DNA of 64,000 bases from Carnegiea gigantea (GCA_029747015.1 JAKOGI010000368.1:107501-171500), one strand, 5' to 3'. Shown: positions 34,122 to 46,150, numbered from the stretch's first letter. The notes: a model not told the origin generated them from the letters alone. Program-made: numbers and translations.

Positions 34122-34483
34122 GGATGCTTTGAAGATTGCAAGATCATTTGAAGAATCTTGCTTATAGCCAAGCATTTTTCTTTCTTTTACTTCTTGAAAT
34201 CTAATTAATTTGTTCTAGTTAGATTCATGTTTTGTTTGAACACTTTTGATTTTAGTTCCAATAAGCATAAGTAAGTAGTTCTTTTAGTTTAGGGATTTGA
34301 TAGCCAAACAATGTTTTAGATTCTTAGCTTTATGAAAATCTAGTGTTTGATCTCATTTGGTTAATTCAATCTATCTTATGTTTTGATTGACTGTGAGTGA
34401 TTTAGGCCAAATTGCTTACATAAAACTAGATAGTAAAGTGAAGTAGTGAAAGGAGAAACCTGTGCACTAATGGTGCATGTCAG

Positions 34484-35150
34484 TATCAATAGTGCTCTAA
34501 ATCAATCCTGAAAAGGCCTTTGCTGTCAAAATAAAAAAAGATTGGATGAAATTTGGTCACCTTGTTGCAATCCCCAAGTGGGTGTTACATCACCACAAGG
34601 TTCCCCATTAATAATAAAAGAATAGGGCACTGTTTTCACACAGTTCATAACCACACTCGCCCAATTTAGGAAAAGCCGTTTTAGTTAGCACAACTCATAA
34701 GAAGGGTAATTCAATCATGTTAGATGCCTTGCTCATGTCTAATTTAAAAGTCACAATCCCTTTTTTGCAAGAAGAAGAAGATTTCATAGTATGGAACACC
34801 TCTAGAGCAAATAACACATGATCCATTGTTAGGCATCCAGGAACGAAAGCACTTTGATTTTCAAAAACAATATTAGGAAGAACACTTTTCAACATACTAG
34901 TAATGGTTTTAGAGACAATTTTGTAAAGCACGTTGCACATTTTAATGGGGTGAAACTCACTCATTCTTTTTCGATCTTTAACTTTTGGGGTCAAGGCTAC
35001 TAGAATCTTAATTATGTGAGCTAGGCTTCTGTGACCGTGAAGAGCATCAAGAGTAAAAGATACCGCATTAGAACTAATTATATGCCAAAATTCTTGAAAA
35101 AAGACAACATGCATACCATCAGTCCCTGAAGCCTTAGTCGGATGCATTTA
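34484..35150 (-). pseudogene. LINE B reverse transcriptase, N-terminal half (broken)
   Basis: Minus-strand phrases in order are MHPTKASGTDGMHVVFFQEF (35088-35147), EFHPIKMCNVLYKIVSKTIT (34900-34960, family RPISLCNVLYK), ENQSAFVPGCLTMDHVLFAL (34805-34865), FKLDMSKASN (about 34715-34745; motif A with the first Asp kept), then SFIINGEPCGDV, GLQQGDQISSNLFLF (about 34530-34575, family GLRQGDPLSPYLF). It ends at 34484, where Athila-1 inserted, and continues at 17472. Confidence 0.85.
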
Positions 35151-35500
35151 AAAAAAGGCGGTCTTACTTCTTCTGGGTTATAATGCCAAAGAAGCTATTT
35201 CGTCATCTTGTTCATCACCAAATGTCTTACTCCCTCAAGAACACCATCAATGTCATGGGAACTCCTAGCATAGAACAACTGCTCATAATAACCTATCATG
35301 ATCTGGATAATGTGATCTTTATCCTTTAACCATGACCCATCATCTTTCTTTAAGCCCCGAATGTTATTGTAGCACCTACATTGCTCAATTTTTTGATGGA
35401 AATAAGGGGTGTTTCTATCACCATCATTAAATTCCGTAACTCGAGAAAGCATGTACCAAAATGTTTCCTACTGTTTGAATAGCTCGCCCAGCCTTGATTC
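35151..35500 (-). pseudogene. LINE B linker between endonuclease and reverse transcriptase
   Basis: Minus-strand GDRNTPYFHQKIEQCR (about 35375-35425) matches the conserved GDxNTxFFH phrase of L1 ORF2. NNIRGLKKDDGSWLKD follows (about 35325-35370). Confidence 0.8.
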
Positions 35501-36480
35501 AATGAAAGAGTGGAAGACTCTTATCAGTATTAGCTTGTTACACCTCTTGCTTTTGAATCGCCTTGAGCTCTCTTTCCTAATTCAAAATCTCCTTCTCAAT
35601 ACACCCAAAAGTGGAATTATTCCATTCTTGTAAGCATTTCGTGGATGCAATAATTTATTACACCAGGTTGCCCATTTCACCCCTCCTCCGATTCTCCTAA
35701 ATGAGCTTCTCACACTCCTCACTCGCCAGCTAGACCTTCTTAAATTTGAAGGTCTGCTTATCTCACTAGAACTGTGGTTTGTTACATTTAGTTGTGAGGA
35801 AAATCGAGGAATGATCTTATCTGAAACAATGTAAATTATGTACTTAAACATTAGGACCATAGATCATCTGCTATAAAGTGATCCAATCTATATCTAACAT
35901 AAGTCCTGTCTGTCTTTCCTCTTTTCTGTGCATACCATTGCCCTAAAACCCTAAGTCCCTAAGATTACAATAATCCATTACTTCGCGGAAGACATCCATT
36001 ACTCATTGATGCTTGTCTGATCGCCCTTGCTTTTCCTCTATAGATAAGATTTCATTAAAATCTCCACCAAAAAGGGTTGGGATGCTACAATCTACTGCCC
36101 TTTGCTTCAACATATTCCATGTTTGGTATTCGTTTTGAGCTTTAGGCCAGCTATAGATACGCAAGAAACGAGTCACAACCTATCCGTCCTTTAATATGTC
36201 ACCTTCAATAAGATGGTCCAAATAAGAATAAAGAGAAAATCAATCTTGCTCCTCCAGTAAATCACCAAGCCCCCAGACCTCCCTAGTTACTAACTCTAAA
36301 CACATTATCACAGACAAAAACAAACTCATTCTTTCCACGCATTTAGCAACTAACTTGGTTTCGGAAAGAAAAACAATGTCAAGGTATAACTCACTGCTCC
36401 AGTTTTTGAGTGCTTAAACCATCAAGGGTTGCCACTCCCTTGATAGTTCCAGCATAGGATCTTTATGGCCCATGGTGAGG
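35500..36480 (-). pseudogene. LINE B endonuclease (broken)
   Basis: Minus-strand phrases are LDIVFLSETKLVAKCVERM (about 36335-36395; catalytic Glu in SETK), RFLRIYSWPKAQNEYQTWNM (about 36110-36170), LFGGDFNEILSIEEKQGRSD (about 36025-36085; GDFN motif), and a weak SDH-like block near 35805-35820. The N-terminal WNxRG phrase is degraded near 36430-36470. This is the same L1 nuclease fold as in LINE A, but the two copies differ clearly and belong to different subfamilies. Confidence 0.82.
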
Positions 36481-38000
36481 CTGAGCTATCCCAGCCTATG
36501 TAAAAAAGAAAAAAATCAACCTTGGCAGCTTCATTCTCCTTCACCTTCTTTCCTATATCCTGGCATCCTCCACTAGTTCATCAAAATGCTCCCCTCGTTT
36601 CCTTTTTAACATATAGTTCTCCCTTTCCTAAGTAAGAGTATCTCCAGACCCCTTTCTGTGTACCCATTTCTACTCCCCCACCCCCCTCATCCCTCCTCCA
36701 TCTCCCATATGAAAAGCCATGGTTTTTGTTTCCAAAGGTAGGGCCATAGTGTTTTCACCACGTAAATCGCCTTCCACTTGATTTTCAGCTAATCGGCTTT
36801 TGGCTTCTATATATGTGGCTTGTGTAGCTTACAAAATGATGACATAAAGAGGGAGGACTTTTAGTAGCTCATGGTTCAGGGCGGGATTATGAACCTGACT
36901 CGTTTTGCATTGAGAAGGTTTTTGAGAAGCTTGATCACCTTGTGTTTCTAGAAGGGACATGGATAGCCATGGCTTTGAATGCTAGGGCAACCTCTTCTCC
37001 TGGCTTTACACCCTGCTCATTACTTACCTAACCCCTAAAATACATAGCTCATCTCATAGTGCTTGGGGGCTTGATCATCATGCATTCTATGACTTTCCAT
37101 CATCTTCCTCTCCTCTTTCTCATCCCTTGAAGCTTTTCAACATGAAGCTTAACCTTCTCTCATTTATCAATCATGGCCCTCGATAATCTTTTCTTCAGAC
37201 TCTCCTTGGGCTACTCCCCATGTTGATAGATCACTTTATCTTCAACATTTTTATCCCAGCGACTACAATCATGAACAAAATGGCCTATCTTCCCACAAAA
37301 ATAGCAAAAAATGGGTAGCCTTTCATATTTAAAATCAACCTACTTTCATGGACCCCATCCTATGCAATCTTAGTGCCATATTGAAGTGGTTTTGCTATGT
37401 CAATCCCGGCCCCTAATACCCAATGCTCCTTTAAGACCGAGAGGGTCTGAATCATAAAATGAAACCTCTAAGTGCATTCCCAATCTCCTCCATCAGCTTA
37501 TGTTTTCTTCTGTCACTAGGACATCATAAACACGTACCTAGAAAGGCGACATTTTAAACTTTAGTTCTAACATTTGGGTGTTCCTAGGTATTTCTTGAAG
37601 GAGTAGCAAGAAATCATTAAACATCCATGGGCGCCTCCCAAGTATATGGTCTTTGTCCACCTCACTGTAAAATTGGAACACAAATAAGTTTGGTTCTAGT
37701 TCATAGATGGATCCCCCTTGTTTTGTCTTCCAGATCAAATTCATCGTTCATTTCATAGCCTCAGAAGAAAAGAGCTTCTCTGTGATTAGTCTACCCGCCA
37801 AAATTAGCGAAACTATTCACTTTTCGTTCCCCTTCTTATCATCAGCTTTATCTCCACCAACAACCCTAGTTTCATCCTCTGGAAGAATTTATTTTTTTCC
37901 AATGCTCCACCATAGAGTCCCCCTTGAGAACGAAAATCACGCTAAAACTAGATGCAATACTACACCCTCGCGAGATGGAGGGTAGTCGCTGACCAAAGTG
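36481..38000 (-). pseudogene. LINE B ORF1: DUF4283 plus CCHC knuckle (broken)
   Basis: The DUF4283-like block lies at 37538-37744: ELEPNLFVFQFYSEVDKDHI, RRPWMFNDFLLLLQEIP. The zinc knuckle CYFCGKIGHFVHDC lies near 37260-37305. The N-terminal 250 bp (to about 38000) and the C-terminal 36481-37200 are polar and full of stops. Role as in LINE A ORF1: binding of element RNA. Confidence 0.8.
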
Positions 38001-38109
38001 ATGGTACTCTTGATGGAAATTAACTTTTCTTAACTTGCAAGATAAACGGAACCGTACTCTAACCCCAAAGCGGCTACGAGGGACTTGTATAGTTTTAGTG
38101 ATACCTCAA

Positions 38110-39199
38110 TATAATTTCCATCCAACTTCCAGCCAAATTTTGTATCTAATCACTTTTTAAATACAATTGTTGTTATTTAACAAAAACACATCAATGCGTA
38201 TAAGAAGCCATCAATATGCTAAAAAAAGGGCCATCAATACTTTTTTTTAATTAAATATTTTCTAATTAATTTTTTAATCAAAAATTAATATCTGCATAAA
38301 TACATTAAAACAAAACTAAGTAATTTTTATAATTACCACATGTCACTCTCACATAATTTGTTTTTTTAATATTTTTATCCATATTATTAAAAGAGTCTTG
38401 GAATATCTTTTTTATTCTTTTTTTTTGGCACCTCCAATATTACTTTTTTTCTTTCCAATTTTCAATATATAGTAAAATATCATGATTTCCAATATTCATA
38501 GAAATTTGGCAACAAATAATAATATCAAAGTTTTTAATAAAGATTCTAATAACAAAATATTTAGATCTTCAAAGTTATATACAAACCTAGTTCCAAATAT
38601 CATGGCATTAATAACTTCAACAATAACGATATATAACAATGGATTAATCTGATGGTTACAAACTATGATATTATATTTATGGTTTTCGTTTGGTCAAATG
38701 TTAATGTATTTGTCATAATGGAAATATCAAATTTATCAATTAAGAGTAAAAAAATGTACAATTTAAAATTAAAAAACTATTTGCATATATTGATTTATGC
38801 ATCACATGGACCATTAATTCTAGTTAAATATTAAAAGTATATTATTAATTTTTAATTATTAAATTAGATAACCTTTTAGACTACGATAATTTTTAAATTA
38901 TCATAGAGAAACTAAGATATTATAATCATTGGTAAGCCTTATAATGCAACTAAATTTGCAAATTCGTTTCTATTAGCTTATTTGGTTGTGTGAAAGTGTT
39001 GTAACACTAAAAAAACAACCATTTGATTCCAACAAACTACATAATCAAAATCTAAATTTTATATGTAAAGCTTAGAGGGATGTATAGTGTACAACTTTTG
39101 CATTGTAGTAGCAATTACAATGATAAAGTAGTCCCTTAAATTGATTTATTATCATCTTTGTTTAAGGATAATTTATTGTCATATTTTTTTAAAGAACTT
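38110..39199. other. AT-rich spacer between LINE B and Athila-2
   Basis: It starts with the right target duplication of LINE B (38110-38126) and contains one short Helitron-like element (38378-38823). No gene is seen. Confidence 0.6.
38378..38823 (+). mobile_element. Short non-autonomous Helitron-like element, 446 bp
   Basis: The 5' end TCCATATTATTAAAAGAG follows an A. The 3' end is CTAG followed by T, so it sits between A and T as Helitrons do. A hairpin-like TTATG/CATGG (38795-38809) lies ten bases before CTAG. The interior is AT-rich without coding capacity. The 3' end resembles two others in the window (near 61036 and 62535), and the 62535 copy has the same ten-base spacing. Decay of the hairpin (two G-T pairs) keeps this a moderate call. 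Confidence 0.6.
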
Positions 39200-40600
39200 A
39201 CATAATTATTTAGGCACATAAAGTGTCCATTTAAGTATTCTTAATCACTTACTTTATACTCATAATCGAGATTATTTTTGGATTTAATTTGGTTTTGTCA
39301 TTTTGTAGAAAATAATTGTTCAATGAAACAATGCACATGAAAAGCACGCAACAAGGAGATGGAACAGGGAAAATGTGATCCGAGTGCATATATCGCTAAC
39401 TTGGGCCAGCAGCTCATTTTCTTTGGTCTAGTATCCAGCCCAACACACTAGACAGTAAAGTGTAGCCCAAAAGTTTTGAGTAGCACCCCCCATCATATCA
39501 AGCCATCGCTTGTTGGGCCTATTGTCGTGCCATTTGTGCTAGCCCAGTATGAGAAGCAAATAAAGAAAGAAAAATGAGTCAACTGCTGTCCAATTGCATA
39601 GTTTACCCCAATCGATGAGGGCCTAGTGTTCTCCAATCCACTCTCCCCTCATGTGAAGCAAGCCCAAGCATGTGTTCCCAATAGACACATGCCCAACTCA
39701 TTAGTGATCATCATGTCATATGATGGACTAAATTGAGCAAGAAATCTCAATTTGAGAAGCTAATACCGAGACATATTAGGCAAGTGAAAATCGTAGGCGG
39801 TGGGCATCTATAATTGATGTGAACCAAATTAAGAAGATTGGTAGAAAAAGTTTGAGAAATAAGAAAATAGGTTGTCATATGGAAAGTGGAATTGTTTGGG
39901 ATTTAGGAGATCAATATAAGCATGCAGGGGTTATTAGTATAAATAAAAGTCCTGGGGGTGCTTCATAATATTCAATTCTTCTCCTTCTTAATTCTAGCTT
40001 TACTTCTAGCAATTTTAGATGTCATTATTGTTGGAATTCTTTCGAGTAGAGTTTAATTTCAATTTCTTGTTCTAGTTTCAACTTAGTTTTACGAGCTCTA
40101 GTTCTAGTTCAATTTTTCTTGTTCCAATTTCAGTTCAAATTTTCTACTTTTAGTTTTAATTCAAGATTATTAGCTTCAATTTTAGTTTAATTTTTGTCAC
40201 TCCAAAATTCTATCATCCAAAGTTTCAAATTTTATTACTCCTTTGAGTTGTGGTAGATATTGAAGTCTCTTAGTGATCACTTGTTCAAGGTTCAGATTTT
40301 CTCCACCGGTTTTTGTAGCAATTATAGTTCAATTATCTCTATCAATTTTAAGCGAATAAGGTAATCTCGTTCTTCCCTCTTTAATTACAATAGTTTCAAT
40401 TTCATGCTCTATTTTTGGTTAGATTTTTTTGAGATTCTTTGCCGTTACTTCTAATTAATTTAGTTAGGTTATTTAGTTTAATTTAGTTTACTATTTAATA
40501 CTAGTAATTAAATTCAACCCATCTCTAGAGACGATTCATAAAGTGCTACAGCAACAGTTGTACACTTATGACTTATTTATACAGTTCCTGACATACAACA
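39200..40600 (+). repeat. Athila-2 5' LTR
   Basis: It aligns with 47601-48349 from TTATTTAGGCAC / TTATTTGGGCAC, then ATAATCGAGATTATTTTTGGAT, TCATCATG(T/C)(C/T)AT, and then with 56186-56826 from CTTCTTAATTCTA to GTTGTACACTT. It ends ATACAACA at 40600. The exact first base is uncertain by some ten bases. Confidence 0.85.
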
Positions 40601-40624
40601 AGTTTTTAATGTCATTATCGAGGA
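40601..40624 (+). other. Athila-2 primer-binding site (decayed)
   Basis: AGTTTTTAATGTCATTATCG lines up with the Asp-tRNA-type AGTTTTTGGCGCCGTTGCCG with almost only G-to-A and C-to-T changes at CpG/CHG sites. Confidence 0.72.
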
Positions 40625-41049
40625 TGATGTTGAAATTAACTACTAGTTTAATTGTGAATTGCTTTGGATAGCAGTAATAGTAATTTAGTTTCTTATTAGT
40701 TGTTTTAATTGCTTACTTTATTTGGTTTAAGCAGTTTGATTTGGTTATCTAATTTAGTTGTTTAATAGTTGCTTTATTTGTTTTACTGACTTTAGTTTTT
40801 TAATTTAATTGTTTTAATTTAGTAGTTTATTTTACTTTGTGTTCATCCATCTTTCTAAAAATTTGATCTTAATTGCTTTCCAAAAAAAAATGAAAAAATC
40901 ATAAACATAAAAGGGGCTTTGGTTGCATGACAGGTTGGGTTAGGGGATTCTAAAAGTAAGCGTTTGAATAGATTGCAGACCAACCTAGATAACAGTAGTA
41001 AATCAGAACCGGAATCTGAGGAGAAAATTAAAGATGGGTGAAGCGTGGC

Positions 41050-42180
41050 CTCAACCAAGGCTGTTTAATGATATTTTATCCACAAGGACCACTAAGCAAT
41101 CATGTTTTAATATATTGGCCCTAGTGGCCTAGAGAATGTTACTCTTAAACTCAAGCCCCAATAAATATGCTTCCTAAGTTTACAGGCATAGAGGATGCTT
41201 ACCTATTTCTGTTATGCTACCCTAATGTTTCTGTTGATACTATGTGATTGAAATTTATTCCCTTTATATTAAAAGATGATGCCAAAAAGTAGATGTATGG
41301 TCTGCCATCAAACTCTATTACCAACTGGGATAGATTTATGCGGGTCTTTCTGCAAAAATACTTCCCCAATAGAAAAACTGTTAAACTAAAGGATGAAATT
41401 AATCAATCCATGTTAGCTAATAGAGAGTCATTTTGGAAGTATCTTGATAGGTTTAAGAACCTCTTTTGTCAATGTCCTCACCATGCGTTCGAGTAAGCCC
41501 ATTTATATCAAATTATTTATGAAGGTCTTAACCAACAAAATAGGACAATGGTGGAGTCAATGTATTTGGGAGAATTTCTTTCAAAGAGCTTCAATAGTGC
41601 TTGGGAATTCCTAGAGGATTTAGCTGAGAAAACCATGTTGTAGGAAACCATTAGAGATAACAACCTAAGCTCTAGGTATAGTGGGGCCAGAGATGATATG
41701 CATATTATGTCTGACTTAAGTCACTTAGAGTCTTGATTTGCAGCCCTTGAGAACATGATAAAGGCGTTGGTTCCACAACAGTCCCAAACTTCCTAAACTC
41801 TCAAAACGTGCTCCCAATGCCGCGCGTTGGATCATACATTGAGCGCATGCCCCTATTTTGCTTACCAATTGGCCTCAGGTGAAGAACAAGTGAGCATGGC
41901 CTACCAGAGGCTAGAGAATGACTAATCAGTATAGAGGGTTTCCTTGAAAACCTTCTAAACCATGCCGACCCTAAGCTACCACAGTGTTCCTGATGCATCT
42001 AGGCAGCCAATGCCTCCTCTTCCTACTGTATATATTATGTAGTCTTAATCTCTTTCTAATTATAGTGAACTTGATAAATATGAAAGGAGAATTAAAAATA
42101 CCATGGAAAAAATTCTAAGAGAGAGTATTGAAAGAATGTTAAGAGCAATGACAGAGCAGTTTCCCAGTTTGCTATGACAA
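41050..42180 (+). pseudogene. Athila-2 gag with CCHC-like finger (broken)
   Basis: Phrases are NSITNWDRFMRVFLQKYFPN and KTVKLKDEINQ (41305-41400), SFWKYLDRFKNLFCQCPHHA (41428-41490), YEGLNQQNRTMVESM (about 41518-41565), and a finger CSQCRALDHTLSACPYF (about 41810-41865). The order is that of the Athila/Tat gag. Trp and Gln codons are turned to stops (for example at 41290 and after HHAFE). The C-terminal part to 42180 is polar. Confidence 0.82.
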
Positions 42181-42689
42181 ACATGGAGAAAGGCACACTT
42201 CCTAGTCAACCTCAGACAAACCCTAAGGGTGGGACCTTATCTAGCTCAGTTCCTTGTAATTTGAGAAAGGTAAATGCCGTAAAATTTTGAGGTTATGATG
42301 AGAGATTGATAATCATGTCAGTGAGAACTTGAATAAAACATCTGAGTCACCCCCATCCTTATCTTTTGCTATTTTCTCTATTACAATTATGACTCTGCAG
42401 AGTCTAGAGTGGATAATCATACTTACAATGACTACCCCTCCTCTAGGACTACTCCTATGCCTCCTCTACAGGTTCAAAAACCTACAGTTTCCTCAATAGG
42501 CTAAAAAGGAAAAGGGACCCGATCCATATTAACAAAATTAGGGAGACTTTCTCTCAAGTCAAGACTAACATTCCTCTGTTAGATACTATATAATGGATAC
42601 CCCTATATGCTAGAACTTTGAAGGAGCTTTACACAACTAAGAGGTCAATTGTTGTGCCTAAGAGAGTGTTTTTAGCCTCTAATGTTAGC

Positions 42690-43151
42690 TTATCTCTAGC
42701 TAGATTCCTATTAAATACAAGGATCCAGGTTGCCCTATCATTTCTATAGTGATAGGTAACTAGACCATTCATAGAGTTTTACTAGATTTAGGAGCTAGTG
42801 TATGAGAGACTTAGAGGAGGTGAGTTGAGACCTATCAAGGTTGTCCTTTAATTAGCTGACAGGTCTATTGGACTTCTAGAGGGTGCTGTGGAGGACGTGC
42901 TTATTACAGTGGGGAAATTCATTTTTCCTATTGACCTTATGCTGCACGATCCTGAAAAGGTACCTAATACTGAGTCCTATATTCCTATGATTTTGGGATA
43001 CTCTTTCTTAGCTACATCCAATGCTTTGATTAACTGTAAGAATGGTATGATGAAACTGCCCTTCGCTAATATGACTTTTCAGCTGAATATCTTTAATTTG
43101 GAAAGACAACCTAATAGATTTAATGATGTAGATCATTCTTTCCTTAACTAA
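42690..43151 (+). pseudogene. Athila-2 protease (broken, internal deletion)
   Basis: GCPIISIV, then LLDLGAS (about 42780-42800) is the retropepsin active site. The residues that should follow (the NLxPxSVYxxLGLGEL-type segment) are mostly lost, about 15-18 codons. Open frame 42888-43151 continues with FIFPIDLMLHDPEKV, YIPMILGYSFLATSNALINC and LPFANMTFQLNIFN, where the family has ILGRPFLAT. The deletion alone would destroy activity. Confidence 0.82.
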
Positions 43152-44480
43152 ATAGGTGATTTCTCTTATGATAAGTTAGAGTTTGAGCATGCGAATCAGT
43201 TTGTTATTGAGTATGAGTCCATTTTGATAGATAGTGAGCATCATTATGAAGTATTTGACTTTAATGATATGTGCTCTGTGAATTTTATTGTAGATGTTTT
43301 CTCTACATGTGATCCTTCTACCATTTCACTTGATTTGAGACCCCTACCTGACTCCCTTCAGTATGCTTTTTTAGGTCTTGATGTGTTTTTACCAGTGATT
43401 ATTTCTTCTGATTTAGACTGGGACTAATAGAAAAATTTCTTGACTTTCTTAAAGAGAATAAAGAGGCCTTAGGATGGACCCTATAAGATATCAAGGGTAT
43501 TAGCCCTACAGTTGTGCAGCATAGGAACGATTTAGAGGATGGTGCTAGACCTTACCAGGACCATTAGAGGAGGTTAAACTAGACTCTACAAGAGGTTGTT
43601 AGGAAGGAAGTGTTAAAGTGATTAGACCATGTTCACATACCCCATTTCTGATAGTGAGTGGGTTAGTCTTATTCAGTTTAATTTGTTCCTAAGAAGATCA
43701 GTATTATTGTGATTAGGAATGATAAGAATGAGTTAATCCCCAATACGAGTCCAGTCTAGATGGAGAGTTTATATTGGCTATAGGAAATTGAATGTTGCCA
43801 CTTACAAAGATCATTTTCCCTTTTCTTTCTTAGACCATATGTCAGAGCTGTTAGCTACATATTCATACTACTATTTTCTTAATGGTTGCTGCAGCTATAC
43901 CCAGATTTTTGTTGCTCCTGAGGACTAGGAGAAGACTTCCTTTACTTGTCCATTCGATACTTATGGCTTTAGGAGGATGCATTTTGGTTTTTGTAATGCC
44001 CCTACTACTTTCCAATGATGCATGATTTCTATATTCTTTTATTTGGTTGAGCATTGTATAAAATTTTCATGATGATTATTTTATGTTTAGGACTTCTTTT
44101 GATGATTGTTTGATTAATTTGGGGAAAGTTTTGAAAAGATGCTAGTAGAAACAATGAACCTTGAATTAGGAAAAGTGTCACTTTATAATGAAAAATGGGA
44201 TTGTCTTAGGCCATGTGAGTTCTAGTGAGGGTATTGATGTTAATAAGCCAATACTTTATTTGACTACTAATCTTCTTCCTCCTACTTATGTAAAAAGAGT
44301 TAGGTCTTTTCTTGGATCTGTGGTTTTTATCATAGATTTATTAAGGACTTAAGCAAGATTACTAAGCCCTTGTCCAACCTTCTAGCTAAGAATGTAACAT
44401 TTCACTTCTCTTAAGAGTGTTTGGAGGCATTTACTAAGGTGAAGGAAGCCCTAACCACTACTCCTATTCTACAACCTCCC
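43152..44480 (+). pseudogene. Athila-2 reverse transcriptase (broken)
   Basis: 43224-43427 is a polyprotein spacer ending SLQYAFLGLDVFLPVIISSD. The reverse transcriptase starts with LDFLKENKEALGWT (43440-43480). Later phrases include TPISDSEWVSLI, FPFSFLDHM (about 43817-43845), FGFCNAPTTFQ (about 43985-44020) and FHDDYFMFRTSFDDCL at 44067-44115 in place of FMDDFSVYGxSFDxCL. The Asp-Asp pair is kept. FLGSVVFIIDLLRT and TPILQPP follow. There are many stops, several from Trp/Gln codons. Confidence 0.82.
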
Positions 44481-44489
44481 GTCTAGGGT

Positions 44490-44930
44490 GAGCCTTTTGA
44501 ATTAATGTGTGATGCTTTTGACTATATTGTTGTGGTTTTTCTAGGATAAGATATAATAAGAAATCCCATGTGATCTATTATGCTAGCCACATATTAAAAT
44601 TATGCTTAGATGAACCACACTATGACTGAGAAAGAGTTCTTAGTCATGGTCTTTTCTTTTGAAAAATTTAGACGTTACTTGATTAGTTCTCAGGTCATTA
44701 TTTTTACTAATTAGACTATACTTAAACCCCCTCTTTCAAAGAGGGATATTAAGCGTAGGCTTGTTAGATGGATGCTCCTTCTTTAGGAGTTTGATCATGA
44801 GATTAGGAATAGGAAGGTTTCAAAAAACCCTATTGCTGACCAAATGTCTACCATAGTGTGTGCTAGGAGTATTGAGGCCTCTATTTTTGAGTACTTTCCT
44901 AATGAGCAGTTATCTATAATTCAGTTTGAT
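44490..44930 (+). pseudogene. Athila-2 RNase H (broken)
   Basis: PFELMCDAFD (44496-44525), YASHI, MTEKEFLVMVFSFEKFRRYL (about 44620-44680), LISSQVIIFTN, KPPLSKRDIKRRLVRWMLLL (about 44723-44785) and EFDHEIRNRKVSKNPIADQM (about 44790-44850) follow the usual Athila/Tat RNase H order. Confidence 0.82.
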
Positions 44931-44948
44931 CCTTGATATGTTGATATT

Positions 44949-46150
44949 GTGAATTATATTATTGCTGGTAGGATTCTTGAGGATTGGAATAAGCAGGACA
45001 GGGATAGATTTTTGAACATGTTGAAATTTGATATTTTGGATGATCCTTACTTATTCAAATATTGTTATGATGATATTGTTAGGAGATATGTCCCAGACTA
45101 TGAAGTAAGGAGTACCTTGTCTTTCTATCATGACCAAGCCTGTGGAGTGCTCTTTAGTGAAAAAACGACTGTGGCCAAGGTTCTTCAGTATAGATTTTAT
45201 TGGCCTACTTAGTTCAAGGATGCCCATGAGCACTATAGGAGATGCCCTAAATGTCAGCAATTAGGTCTTATTATTAGGGAGGATATGATGCCCCTCAACC
45301 CCATTATTGTATAAGAGATCTTTAATGTGTGGGGCATACATTTTATGGACCATTTCTAATTTCTTTTGGGAATAGGTACACTTTGCTGCTGTTGACTATG
45401 TGTCAAAATCAGTTAAGGCCATTGCCACTAGGACTAATGAGGCCACAGTGGTGGTGAGGTTTCTGAGGGAGAACATATTTCCTAGTTATGGCATTTTTTG
45501 TGCTATTATTAGTGATCAAGGGTACACATTTCAACAAACGATCCGTTGATTCATTGATGAGATAGTGCTCAATTATTTACAGGCAAGCCACTCTATATAA
45601 TCCCCATACCAATGGGCAGGTTAAGGTTTCTAATAGGCAGATCAAGAAACTTTAGGAAAAACTATCAATAAGGACATGAAGGATTGTCGCGACAAGCTTA
45701 TTGATGTTTTTTGGGCTCATGGGATGGCTTATAAGATGCCCTTAGGTAAGTTACCCTCTAGAGTAGTTTAAGCAAAGTCTTTTCACCTCCTAATTGAGCT
45801 TCAACATTGAGCTTGGTGGACTATTAGGACTCTCAACTATGTTCTTACTACAGCATGTAAGGAGAGGAGACCACAGTTGATTGAGTTAGAGGTGATCCGA
45901 GCTGAGGTATATGAGAATGCTAGATTATCTAAGGAGGGTGAAGTCACATGATAGGATGATTCTTAAGACAAATTTTTTCCATATGCATGAAAGTGCTCTT
46001 ATATGATTTGAGATTGTACCTGTTCCCAGGCAAGCTTAGGTCCTGATAGATTGGTCTCTTTGTTGTGACCCATGTATTTCCTGATGGTGCAGTTGAGATA
46101 CAGGATCTTGCTACTAAAGCCAAATAGAAGGTTAATGCTTAGCGGTTGAA
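44949..46150 (+). pseudogene. Athila-2 integrase (broken)
   Basis: Zinc-binding part: FYHDQACGVLFSEKTTVAKV at 45123-45185 and RRCPKCQQLGL at about 45237-45270. The HHCC finger has lost its second His (CGVLF where the family has CGGHF). The core is in pieces: VWGIHFMDHF (about 45325-45355), DYVSKS, SDQGYTFQ near 45512, and NRQIKKL near 45630. A C-terminal part follows to about 46150 with SL(C/R)FMCFLMVQLRYRIL-like phrases. Dense stops. Confidence 0.78.

Larger units (their letters stand above)
17473..34483 (+). mobile_element. Athila-type Ty3/gypsy retrotransposon 1
   Basis: A 17-kb element with LTRs at 17473-18763 and 33261-34483. It has an Asp-tRNA-like primer site, gag, protease, reverse transcriptase, RNase H and integrase on the plus strand, then a long 3' region with the extra ORF characteristic of Athila. 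A 5-bp duplication flanks it, GTATT at 17468-17472 and GTATC at 34484-34488. It lies inside the reverse transcriptase of LINE B. It contains a nested gag-only element (22531-27719) and a 5S-derived insertion in the 3' LTR. All frames are broken. Confidence 0.92.
33261..34483 (+). repeat. Athila-1 3' LTR with a 5S-derived insertion
   Basis: Starts TTATAAGTGC and ends GTGCATGTCA, followed by the GTATC flank. Compared with the 5' LTR it has an extra block at about 33756-34121 and lacks the equivalent of 18313-18742. Confidence 0.88.

Noticed and set aside
37707..37985. Plus-strand open frame of 92 codons
   Set aside because: Opposite to LINE B ORF1, which has the recognisable DUF4283 phrases on the minus strand.
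38000..38170. Coding-looking minus-strand phrase beginning KFGWKLDGNYIEVSLKLYK
   Set aside because: It crosses the exact 5' border and target duplication of LINE B (38110-38126), so it cannot be one protein; I treat it as chance.
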